A stretch of 39,327 nucleotides of DNA from CAZTPJ01 sp964614515 (lineage in GTDB: Bacteria > Planctomycetota > Phycisphaerae > Phycisphaerales > UBA1924), in NCBI GenBank assembly GCA_964614515.1, contig CAZTPJ010000030.1:1-39327 (forward strand). The letters are read 5' to 3'. Made by a program: the position numbers and the translations under genes. Of this stretch, positions 1 to 7,071 are shown piece after piece (position 1 is the stretch's first letter; each line of letters starts with the position of its first letter). Below the pieces are notes generated by a model. That model was given only the letters and a program-made list of their open reading frames with translations. It was not told the DNA's origin and ran no database searches.

Positions 1-32
1 GCCCCGAAGCGGCTTCGCGGAGCCGTCGGGGC
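1..32. terminator. Hairpin downstream of the sulfate-binding protein gene
   Basis: Bases 1-7 (GCCCCGA) pair with 26-32 (TCGGGGC), and 10-14 (CGGCT) pair with 21-25 (AGCCG), with a 2-nt bulge at 8-9 and a 6-nt loop. It lies 54 bp beyond the stop codon of the minus-strand binding-protein gene and would form in its 3' end. No U-tract can be seen because the window ends here, so it could be a terminator or an attenuator before a permease gene outside the window. Confidence 0.45.
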
Positions 33-85
33 GGGTGCGTTCGCGAGGGAAATGAGAGACAAAGACTCGACATCACGATATTGAA

Positions 86-1150
86 TCAGCGCGCTGGTTG
101 ATAGATCCTGTCAAAGGTGCCGCCGTCGGCGAAGTGAACCTGGTTCGCCGGACCCCAGCCCCCGAACACGTCGGTGATCGTGAACAGTTCGATCCGTGGG
201 AACTGATCCGCATACTTGGCCTGCGCCTCGGGCGAAGCGGGCCTGTAGAAGTTCCTGCCGGCGATGTCCTGCCCGATGGGCGAATAAAGGAACTCGAGGT
301 ATGCCTGCGCGACGTCGCGTGTTCCCTTGCGATCCACGTTGGTATCCACGAGCGCGACGACCGGCTCGGCGAGGATGCTCACGGGCGGGACAACAATCTC
401 CAGGCCCGCCTTGTCAAGTTCCGCAGCGCCAAGCAGAATCTCGTTCTCCCAGTTCACCAGCACGTCGCCGATGCGCCGCTGAATGAAAGTGTTCGTTGCG
501 CCTCGCGCCGCGCGGTCCAGCACGGGAACGTTCTTGTAGATCGCGCCGACGAACTGCTCAGCCTTCGTGTGCGCGACGGCCACGTCCGCGGCCCGCGCGG
601 GATCCTTGAGCACGGCCACGAAGTCGTCGCCGAGTTCACGCCGCAGGGCGTATCCCCACATCGCGAGATAGTTCCACCGCGCCACGCCTGATGTCTTCGG
701 ATTCGGCGTGATAACCTGCACATCGGCTCGAGCCAGGTCGTTCCAGTCCTTGATGTTCTTGGGATTGCCCTTTCGCACGAGGAACGCGAGCGTGGAGGTA
801 TAGGGCGCGCTGTTGTTCGGAAGCCGGCTCTGCCAGTCCGTCGGAAGCAGTTTGCCGTGTTCGGCGATCGCGTCAATGTCATACGCCAGCGCGAGCGTGA
901 CCACGTCCGCGCCGAGGCCGTCGATCACCGCGCGAGCCTGACTCCCCGACCCGCCGTGTGACTGCTGTACGGTGACGGTCTTGCCGGTCGTGGAGCGCCA
1001 GTGCGCGGCGAACGCCTCATTGAACTCACGATACAACTCGCGCGTCGGGTCATACGACACGTTCAACAATGTCTGCGCGGAAACCTGTGCCGCGGCCAGC
1101 GTCGAGAGCGCCCCGGCCACCACCACCTTGACCATCGTTGTGATTCTCAT
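86..1150 (-). CDS. Sulfate-type ABC transporter periplasmic substrate-binding protein
   Basis: 354 residues, the usual size for the Sbp/CysP family that delivers sulfate or thiosulfate to a CysTWA permease. Residues 1-26 form a signal peptide ending AQVSAQ. The family motif QSHGGSGSQAR is at about 63-73, followed by ADVVTLALAYDID and, further on, TPNPKTSGVARWNYL, both typical of sulfate-binding proteins. The ATG at 1150 is chosen because AAGGAG lies 9 nt upstream and the signal peptide starts there; the frame stays open further upstream but without such signals. It follows the cupin gene by 85 bp on the same strand, so the two are probably co-transcribed from the sigma-54 promoter near 1767. 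No permease or ATPase gene is visible inside the window. Phosphate or molybdate binding is less likely given the motifs. Confidence 0.93.
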   Translation of the reverse strand: MRITTMVKVVVAGALSTLAAAQVSAQTLLNVSYDPTRELYREFNEAFAAHWRSTTGKTVTVQQSHGGSGSQARAVIDGLGADVVTLALAYDIDAIAEHGKLLPTDWQSRLPNNSAPYTSTLAFLVRKGNPKNIKDWNDLARADVQVITPNPKTSGVARWNYLAMWGYALRRELGDDFVAVLKDPARAADVAVAHTKAEQFVGAIYKNVPVLDRAARGATNTFIQRRIGDVLVNWENEILLGAAELDKAGLEIVVPPVSILAEPVVALVDTNVDRKGTRDVAQAYLEFLYSPIGQDIAGRNFYRPASPEAQAKYADQFPRIELFTITDVFGGWGPANQVHFADGGTFDRIYQPAR

Positions 1151-1235
1151 GCCTGATGACTCCTTGGAGTGAACACATCTGAAACACCATGTTGAGGTTC
1201 GTGACGTGAGGATGAGGCCGGAAGGCTGATCAGAC

Positions 1236-1754
1236 TCACGCAACATCCCCCATTGACGCGGGGGGATACACCGTTGCGTGCGGCGCTGGCCGTTGAATCT
1301 GAAGCGCCACCAGCGGCTCCGATGCCGCGGCGTCGTTCAGGATCGCGTGGACCTCGCGCGATGCGCACACGACGACCGAGCCCGGCATGAAGTGATCGCG
1401 CGAGAGTTCCACGGCCGATCCCGTTCCGTCGATCTCGTAGCGCACCTCGGTCGCCACGCCGCGCAAGACGCGAAACACGCACGCCGAGTGTCCATAGGAT
1501 TGAATCGCCGAGCCGCGGCCGGGCATCCATCCGAACAGGACCACGCGCCCGCGTTCGCTCTCGTGGAGCGTGCGCCGCGCTCGCCCATCGTCGCCGAACG
1601 AAACGCACAGCGCGAGCGCCGACGGTGAAACCGGCGGCTCGGTCAGCAGGTCTCGAATCCTGGCGGTGTTCGTGCATTCCAGCGCTCTTTCGATGAGTCG
1701 GTCGACGCCCTGGGGCAACGCGCGGACGGAGGTCTCGTGGGATGGATGTGGCAT
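1236..1754 (-). CDS. Cysteine-dioxygenase-like cupin lacking two metal-ligand histidines
   Basis: 172 residues from the ATG at 1754. The segment GWMPGRGSAIQSYGHSACVF aligns with the metal-binding strand of type I cysteine dioxygenase (mammalian GHGSSIHDHTDSHCF). The two His ligands are replaced by Gln85 and Tyr87, while the Cys of the Cys-Tyr crosslink is kept (Cys92) and the third ligand survives as His136 in REVHAILND. The His and Tyr of the SLHLYSPP region are both Gln (ALQIQRP). The protein has the fold signature but probably not the normal iron site; a sensor, binding or changed-metal role is inferred. An in-frame ATG at 1784 exists, but it overlaps the -24 element of the sigma-54 promoter, so 1754 is preferred. 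The next gene on this strand encodes the sulfate-type binding protein, which agrees with a sulfur-related role. Confidence 0.7.
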   Translation of the reverse strand: MPHPSHETSVRALPQGVDRLIERALECTNTARIRDLLTEPPVSPSALALCVSFGDDGRARRTLHESERGRVVLFGWMPGRGSAIQSYGHSACVFRVLRGVATEVRYEIDGTGSAVELSRDHFMPGSVVVCASREVHAILNDAAASEPLVALQIQRPAPHATVYPPASMGDVA

Positions 1755-1766
1755 CGGCGATGCCGA

Positions 1767-1783
1767 ATGCAATCGCCGTACCA
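1767..1783 (-). promoter_or_regulatory. Sigma-54 (-24/-12) promoter for the cupin and sulfate-binding genes
   Basis: Read on the minus strand from 1783, the sequence is TGGTACGGCGATTGCAT, against the consensus TGGCACGNNNNTTGCW. The invariant GG (1782-1781) and GC (1770-1769) are separated by exactly 10 nt. The predicted start of transcription is near 1757, three bases before the ATG at 1754. The divergent gene encodes a sigma-54 activator, which strengthens the call. Confidence 0.75.
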
Positions 1784-1843
1784 TCGACTCGCCAGACCCG
1801 CGTCCCCATGTTCCTGGGCTGGAATCGAGGCTTGGGGCGCAAA

Positions 1844-1896
1844 CCGTGACATATCACGGAATAGGCCCGTTTGCAATCACGGATAACCGTGATATG
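1844..1896. promoter_or_regulatory. Four-half-site operator (probable enhancer) for the sigma-54 activator
   Basis: Four copies of a CCGTGAT-like half-site form two dyads. CCGTGA-CATA-TCACGG is at 1844-1859 and ATCACGG-ATAA-CCGTGAT at 1876-1893. The 10-mers at 1850-1859 and 1887-1896 are exact inverted copies. The dyad centres lie about 95 and 128 bp upstream of the predicted sigma-54 start, the usual range for enhancer sites. The inner dyad ends 11 bp before the activator's own ATG, so binding there would also repress the activator gene. That the neighbouring regulator is the binding protein is inference. Confidence 0.75.
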
Positions 1897-1904
1897 ATCT
1901 GGAC

Positions 1905-3470
1905 ATGGATCGCGTGCGGGATCTGCAACTTCGTCTCTGGCGCGAGGCGTGTCGGCACATTGACCTCGCGTTGTCGATCTCGGACCTTGTGGCTGTCATT
2001 CGGCCGTTCGTTCACGTTGAGTCGATGTGGGTGTTCTCGGTCGCGTCGGATCGGGCGTCGCTTGTGGCTGCGCATCCGGGCGTGGCGGCCCGTCCGTTCT
2101 CGATTGTGGGTGAACCGGCCGTGTCACTGATGAAGTTCGCCGCGAAGGGCGGACTTTGTCTGTTTCATCCGTCTCGCGCTGCGCGGAGTCTGCTTCGACC
2201 GCTGGCGGAGCTGCTTGGCGAAACGGCGGTGTTCTGCGGCGCGCTGTGCCGTGAGGGCGAGGGCACAGGGATCGTCGCGTGGAGACTCGGTGCGAACACG
2301 GATGTTGACGATCGTGTCACGACGTTGCTGGCGGCGACGCTCGAACCGCTCTCGGTCGCGCTCGATACGTCGCGCCGCTTTCACGAACTTGAGGAACTTC
2401 GGCGTTCGGCCGAAGCGGATCGAAACGCCGCCTTGCAGCGCCTCGGGCGCGAAACCCTCGACGATGCGACGATCATCGGTGCCGAGCCGGGCGGGGGGCT
2501 CGAACCCGTCCTGCAGCGAGTCGATCTGGTCGCTCGTTCTGACATGCCCGTTCTCATCCTCGGCGACACCGGCTCGGGCAAGGAGGTCGTTGCGCGGGCC
2601 ATTCACACCCGATCGCCGCGACACGACGGCCCCTTTCACCGCGTCAACTGCGGCGCCATCGCGCCGGACCTCATCGACTCCGAACTCTTCGGGCACGAGA
2701 GGGGCGCCTTCACCGGCGCGACCTCCACGCGACAGGGCTGGTTTGAACGCGCTGACGGCGGCACGCTGTTCCTCGATGAAGTCGCGGAACTCTCGCCGGC
2801 CGCGCAGGTACGACTCCTGCGCGTGCTGCAAGACAGCGTCTTTGAACGCGTTGGAGGGCAGCAGCCCATTCACGTCAACGTGCGAATCGTCGCGGCCACG
2901 CACCGAGATCTGCCGACGATGATCGACGAAGGCAAGTTTCGCGAGGACTTGTGGTATCGTCTCGCCGCGTTTCCGATTCGCGTACCGCCGCTGCGTGAGC
3001 GGCTTGGCGATGTCGCCGAACTCGCGGCCCACTTCGCACTGCGCGCCGCCCGCAGATTTGGACTCGCGGCCGTTCACCCGTCTCCCGAGGATGTTGCGTT
3101 GCTGCGGTCGTATCACTGGCCCGGCAACGTTCGCGAGTTCGCGGCCGTGATTGATCGCGCGGCGATTCTCGGACAGGGCCGTTCGCTCGACATCCCAAGC
3201 GCGCTGGGCCTGAGCGATCGTTCCCGGTCGGAACCCCCGCCATCGCGTGAACCACCGCGTAACGTGGAAGGTCCGGGGCCAGGCTCGCGTGCATCGGACT
3301 GGACGCTCGACACGGCCATGGCCCGGCACATCACCGCCGCGCTCGAATCAACCCGCGGCCGTATCGAAGGCCCCCACGGCGCCGCGCGCCTCCTGGGCAT
3401 TAATCCGCACACGCTTCGCTCCCGCATGCGGAAACTCGGCGTCAACTGGCAGGCCTTTCGCGAAGCATGA
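1905..3470 (+). CDS. Sigma-54-dependent enhancer-binding activator (NorR-like architecture)
   Basis: 521 residues in three parts. An N-terminal GAF-like sensor spans about 20-155. The AAA+ domain follows, with Walker A GDTGSGKE at 210-217, the sigma-54 contact loop GAFTGA at 257-262 and Walker B GGTLFLDEVAE at about 275-285. A Pro/Arg-rich linker leads to a Fis-type helix-turn-helix at about 490-521 (GAARLLGINPHTLRSRMRKL). It would open sigma-54 promoters by ATP hydrolysis after binding a palindromic enhancer. It faces the cupin gene across a gap holding both an enhancer-like operator and a -24/-12 promoter, so that operon is its likely target. The sensed signal is unknown; the neighbouring sulfate-binding protein suggests sulfur limitation. 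NorR resemblance is in architecture only; nitric oxide sensing is not supported. No clear ribosome binding site precedes the ATG. Confidence 0.92.
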   Translation: MDRVRDLQLRLWREACRHIDLALSISDLVAVIRPFVHVESMWVFSVASDRASLVAAHPGVAARPFSIVGEPAVSLMKFAAKGGLCLFHPSRAARSLLRPLAELLGETAVFCGALCREGEGTGIVAWRLGANTDVDDRVTTLLAATLEPLSVALDTSRRFHELEELRRSAEADRNAALQRLGRETLDDATIIGAEPGGGLEPVLQRVDLVARSDMPVLILGDTGSGKEVVARAIHTRSPRHDGPFHRVNCGAIAPDLIDSELFGHERGAFTGATSTRQGWFERADGGTLFLDEVAELSPAAQVRLLRVLQDSVFERVGGQQPIHVNVRIVAATHRDLPTMIDEGKFREDLWYRLAAFPIRVPPLRERLGDVAELAAHFALRAARRFGLAAVHPSPEDVALLRSYHWPGNVREFAAVIDRAAILGQGRSLDIPSALGLSDRSRSEPPPSREPPRNVEGPGPGSRASDWTLDTAMARHITAALESTRGRIEGPHGAARLLGINPHTLRSRMRKLGVNWQAFREA

Positions 3471-3484
3471 ACCAATCGGACGGA

Positions 3485-4474
3485 TCAGTCGCGGTACAGA
3501 ACGTGGCAGTCCTTGCATGACGCGACGACGAGTTTGAACTGCTCGCTCAAGGCGGCGGGTTGATGGCCGCCGGCGGCGAGCATGTCTTCGAGTCGCTGGG
3601 CGCGGGCGTTGCTTTCCGCCATCAGACGCTCGAAGTCCCGTGGCTTGGCGCGAACATAGTCGGTGTCGGTGAGGACGCGATACAAGTTCGACAGTCGTCC
3701 TGCCTCGGCGGCGGGGACGAGGTCCGGATGGTCCCTGGGCGTCGACCAGCCGGCGGCCTCGATGGCCTTGAGATGCTCGAATACCTCGTCGATCTCGATC
3801 ATGCCCTTGACATACCCCGACGGCTTCCATGTCGATGGAAAATCCGCGGGAACGCTATCGATCGTCGTCACGGCCAGCACGGTCGCGCTGGCGGCGCAGG
3901 CGTAGAGGCCGGTGTAGTTCGGCGCTGTGCCGGAAACCTTCATGCGTTCCACGCCTCGCTCCGGCGTTTCCCAGCCGAGGCTGGCGGCGACGGTGGCGGC
4001 GGCCCCGGCGCTGCGGTGCTTGCCGTGATGGCAGTGGATGTAGACGGGGCCATCGTTCATCGCGTCGCGCGTCGCGCGGACGAGTTGGAGTTTTCGCTCG
4101 TCATCAAAGCCGTTGTACCCGATGGGAAGATGGATGTAGCGCATGCCGCGTGCCTTGGCAGACGTCACGTCCGGCTCGGCGCCATCGACGCTGATGATGG
4201 TCTTCACGCCCATGGCGAGCAGGGTGTCAAACCCCGCGTCCCCCTCCGGAACGCTGCCCGACACGAAGCCCGGATGAAACGCAACCAGATTGTGGACGCC
4301 GGGATAGTCCCACGGCGCGTCATCGGACATCGTCGGAAGGGGTATCGGCGTGAGCGTCACGGCCGTCGGAGATGTACCGTTCGACGCCGATGGTGTCGTG
4401 CGCGAACAGGATCCGATCGATCCGATCGCGGCCGTGATTGTTCCGATCAGAATGAGTTTGCGCGTTCGGTTCAT
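3485..4474 (-). CDS. Lipoprotein fusing a tyrosine-phosphatase-like domain to a cytochrome c'-like heme domain
   Basis: 329 residues from the ATG at 4474, which has AGGA about 7 nt upstream. Residues 1-23 form a lipoprotein signal with lipobox IGSC (Cys23). Residues 55-200 look like a dual-specificity or tyrosine phosphatase fold, with the active-site loop HCHHGKHRS: Cys148, five residues, Arg154. The C-terminal 100 residues are helical and end in SCKDCHVLYRD, a CxxCH heme site (Cys320, Cys323, His324) placed at the extreme C-terminus as in cytochrome c'/c556. Cys148 and Arg154 are intact, so activity is plausible. The lipid anchor and c-type heme place it outside the cytoplasm. The combination is unusual; a redox-controlled phosphatase or a phosphate-ligand heme sensor is speculation. 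It converges on the activator gene, 14 bp away. Confidence 0.85.
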   Translation of the reverse strand: MNRTRKLILIGTITAAIGSIGSCSRTTPSASNGTSPTAVTLTPIPLPTMSDDAPWDYPGVHNLVAFHPGFVSGSVPEGDAGFDTLLAMGVKTIISVDGAEPDVTSAKARGMRYIHLPIGYNGFDDERKLQLVRATRDAMNDGPVYIHCHHGKHRSAGAAATVAASLGWETPERGVERMKVSGTAPNYTGLYACAASATVLAVTTIDSVPADFPSTWKPSGYVKGMIEIDEVFEHLKAIEAAGWSTPRDHPDLVPAAEAGRLSNLYRVLTDTDYVRAKPRDFERLMAESNARAQRLEDMLAAGGHQPAALSEQFKLVVASCKDCHVLYRD

Positions 4475-4808
4475 CGCGTTTTCCTGGTCGTGTGCGTGAT
4501 GATACCAGGAAGTCCGCGCGAGGGATGCACGTTGGGGGGTCACGGAGAGTTGCGAAGCCTCAAGGGGAGACGTCGCATGAGTTGGTGGGGACTTGGAAAC
4601 GCGAGGACGTGTCGAATCGTCCCGACTTGGTAGTCTCGGCACTGTCATGGATGCTGGTGAGTCCGATCGCGTCCGCCCCTGGCGAGGTGGGATGGATTGT
4701 CGGCTTTCCATGGGCTTCGGCCGCGTTGGGCGGTCTTCACCCGTGGCTACAGGCCTGAGCCACTTCGGGGCGAAGTGTTGCGCGTCCAGTTGATTAACCG
4801 CGCAGAGG
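4475..4808. other. Intergenic region, nothing recognised
   Basis: 334 bp between two minus-strand genes. It must contain the promoter of the phosphatase-cytochrome gene, but no convincing -35/-10 pair, hairpin, tRNA or small gene with a ribosome binding site was found. Open frames here lack ribosome sites and family features. Confidence 0.4.
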
Positions 4809-5756
4809 TCAATGGACCTGGCGCGTCAGAGTATCGGAGTTGTCGCATCGGGCGCGGTGCGGGCGACGCTGTTCGGGGGCCTCTTCGCTGGAGTCGTCGA
4901 GGGGTTCGCCGTTGAGTTGGGCGTTGAGGCGCGTGAGCGCTTCATCGACGAGTTGGCGGACGCGTTCGCGGCTGATGCCGACGACGCCGGCGATCTCCTG
5001 AAGCGTGAGCGGTTCGGAGCCGTCGAGGCCGAAGCGCAGGCGGAGGATCGTGGCTTCGCGGTCGTCGATGGATTCGAGGAGTCGGCGAAGGGTCTTGAGG
5101 TCATCGCGGTGGAACATGCGATGGCCGGGCTGGTCAAAGCGCGTGTCGGGGAGCATGTCGCTGAGGCTGGCGACATCGCCGTCGGAGTTCGTCGGTCCGG
5201 TGGTCGGGGCGCGGAACGCCCGCATCGCCCGACGCACGATCTTGGCCTTTCGCAGCGGCAGGTCGAGAGCCACGGCCATGTCCTGAGTCGAGGGTGGATA
5301 GCCAAGGTCGGCTTCCATCTTCCTCGCGGCGAGTTTCCACTTGGCGATGAGTTCGACCATGTAGCCCGGGACGTGGACGGGCTGGGTCGCATTGATGAGG
5401 GCGCGTTTGATGGCCTGCTTGATCCACCATGAGCCGTAGGTGCTGAAGCGGGCGCCCTGTGACGGGTCGAAGCCATCGACGGCCCGCATGAGGCCGACGT
5501 TGCCCTCTTCGATCAGGTCCGTCAGCGAGAGGCCGCGGTTGGAGTACTTCTTGGCGATCGAGACGACCAGGCGCAGGTTGGAGCGGATCATCCGCTCTCG
5601 TGCGGCCGGGCAGTTGTCACGCATGATGGCCCAGCCGAGTTCCCGCTCTTCCTCGGCGGTGAGGAGGGGCGTTTTCATGATCTCGCGCAGGTACAGTTGG
5701 ATGTCTGACTGAAGGGCAGTCGACTTCGACGCGGTCCGCGAACGCACAGCACTCAC
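4809..5756 (-). CDS. Sigma-70 family RNA polymerase sigma factor (RpoD/RpoS-like, group 2 type)
   Basis: About 315 residues from the GTG at 5756, chosen because AAGGTGG lies 9 nt upstream. Region 1.2 is seen in SDIQLYLREIMKTPLL, region 2 in NLRLVVSIAKKY through DLIEEGNVGLMRAV and RFSTYGSWWIKQAI, and region 4 in LTLQEIAGVVGISRERVRQL. There is no long region 1.1 or non-conserved insert, so it is much shorter than a housekeeping RpoD and resembles group 2 factors (RpoS, or the RpoD-like paralogues common in planctomycetes). The C-terminal tail of about 25 residues is charged and unconserved in appearance. Which genes it serves cannot be read from the window. Confidence 0.92.
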   Translation of the reverse strand: MSAVRSRTASKSTALQSDIQLYLREIMKTPLLTAEEERELGWAIMRDNCPAARERMIRSNLRLVVSIAKKYSNRGLSLTDLIEEGNVGLMRAVDGFDPSQGARFSTYGSWWIKQAIKRALINATQPVHVPGYMVELIAKWKLAARKMEADLGYPPSTQDMAVALDLPLRKAKIVRRAMRAFRAPTTGPTNSDGDVASLSDMLPDTRFDQPGHRMFHRDDLKTLRRLLESIDDREATILRLRFGLDGSEPLTLQEIAGVVGISRERVRQLVDEALTRLNAQLNGEPLDDSSEEAPEQRRPHRARCDNSDTLTRQVH

Positions 5757-6043
5757 CGGTCTCACCCACCTTCTGGCGGTCCATCCGCCCTTGCGTTCCG
5801 CCAGGCTTTCGAGCCTGCATCCATCCGCCAGCGTGGGAATCATCGACGGCGACGGACGCAGACTGAAACCACCCAAGGGAACACAGCCACACCACACCCA
5901 GACCGTGCGGCGTGCGCGGACGATACCGTCCCGGGGGACCGGTAACTCACAGATCTTCTGTTGCCCACACACACCACAGGTCAACTACTCGATCAACGAA
6001 TAGAATACATCAAGATGCGCGGTTCGCAAGTTGAGGGTTCCAA

Positions 6044-6793
6044 ATGTCCGCAGATATTTCGAAATTGCTCGCAGATTGGCCGTATGAGCCGGGGAAAATC
6101 AATGTCCGGCTGGTTGACGGTGAGGATGGCGAGCCGCGTATCCAGATCAGGGTTGACCTTGGCATCCTGCAGATGATGACCGAGGGACGCCCGGATGGCC
6201 TTGAGCCGAATGGGTTTGCGAGTTTGCTGGAGTACTTCGAGGCCCGGCTCGATGAGGCCCGGGCCGAGGGTCAGGAAGAGGAGTTCGCGATCGCCGCGGA
6301 TGACTGCCGGGCCTTGCGGGAAGAGGCGATCCAGTTTCACCACCGCTACATCGCGCTGCTGGCGCTGGAGGACTACGACGGCGTGGTCCGCGATACGACT
6401 CGAAACCTCCGCGTGATCGACCTTTGCGAACAGCACGCCGAAACGGATCAGGACAAGGGGGCGCTCGAGGGACTCCGGCCGTACATCACCATGATGCGGG
6501 CGCGGGCCGTCGCGGGCCAGGCGGTGAAGGACAACGAGCCCAAGGCGGCGATCCACGCGATCGACGAGGGGCTTGAATCGCTACGTCGGTACTTCGCCGA
6601 ACATGGCGAGCCGGACCTGTTCGAGCGGTCGAACGAGGTGGAGATGCTGCGGGGGATGCGCGAGAGCCTGGTGCCGAAACTGCCCGTGAGCCAGAAGTCG
6701 GAGTTGCGGCAGCGCCTGGCCCGGGCGATCGAGCAGGAGAACTACGAACTCGCGGCGATCCTGCGGGATGAACTCAAGAATTTGAGGGAGTAG
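6044..6793 (+). CDS. UVR-motif protein of unknown function
   Basis: 249 residues, strongly acidic and predicted mostly helical. The C-terminal segment QRLARAIEQENYELAAILRD matches the UVR motif that lets UvrB and UvrC contact each other, also found in McsA and in many stand-alone proteins. No nuclease or helicase domain is present, so a direct repair role is not supported. The central region has repeated helix-like stretches that could be degenerate TPRs. GAGGG lies 6 nt before the ATG at 6044, and TAGAAT at 6001-6006 is a possible -10 element without a good -35. It ends 1 bp before the stop of the convergent DUF433 gene. Confidence 0.75.
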   Translation: MSADISKLLADWPYEPGKINVRLVDGEDGEPRIQIRVDLGILQMMTEGRPDGLEPNGFASLLEYFEARLDEARAEGQEEEFAIAADDCRALREEAIQFHHRYIALLALEDYDGVVRDTTRNLRVIDLCEQHAETDQDKGALEGLRPYITMMRARAVAGQAVKDNEPKAAIHAIDEGLESLRRYFAEHGEPDLFERSNEVEMLRGMRESLVPKLPVSQKSELRQRLARAIEQENYELAAILRDELKNLRE

Positions 6794-6794
6794 A

Positions 6795-6998
6795 TCAAGG
6801 ATCCTGATCTGCGAACGCGATCGCCGCGCGAACATGCTCATGTGTCAATGTTGGAAATTCCGCGAGAATCTCCTCAATCGCGGATCCCTCGGCCAACGTC
6901 GCCAGCACGGTGCGAAGCGTCACTCGCGTCCCGCGCATCACTGCTTCGCCGCCGACGATCTTGGGGTCACGAACGATGTGTTGCATGTAGTCGATCAT
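6795..6998 (-). CDS. DUF433 family small protein (antitoxin-like)
   Basis: 67 residues. The core IVRDPKIVGGEAVMRGTRVT and the ending EEILAEFPTLTHEHVRAAI are characteristic of DUF433, a helix-turn-helix-like family often paired with PIN-like DUF5615 toxins. The partner normally follows immediately, but here the downstream side is taken by the converging UVR gene, so this copy appears orphaned. The ATG at 6998 or the Met at residue 5 could be the start; no clear ribosome binding site precedes either. A role as an antitoxin or DNA-binding protein is from family knowledge only. Confidence 0.8.
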   Translation of the reverse strand: MIDYMQHIVRDPKIVGGEAVMRGTRVTLRTVLATLAEGSAIEEILAEFPTLTHEHVRAAIAFADQDP

Positions 6999-7071
6999 GG
7001 CGTGGCTCGCTCAGATCACAATCGTAGCAGGCAAGGACACGTCTGAAACGACGCGCCAGGACGGACTCTGA

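Noticed and set aside
1755..1784. Start of the cupin gene at ATG 1784
   Set aside because: The first codons coincide with the -24 element of the sigma-54 promoter, which would place the start codon upstream of transcription.
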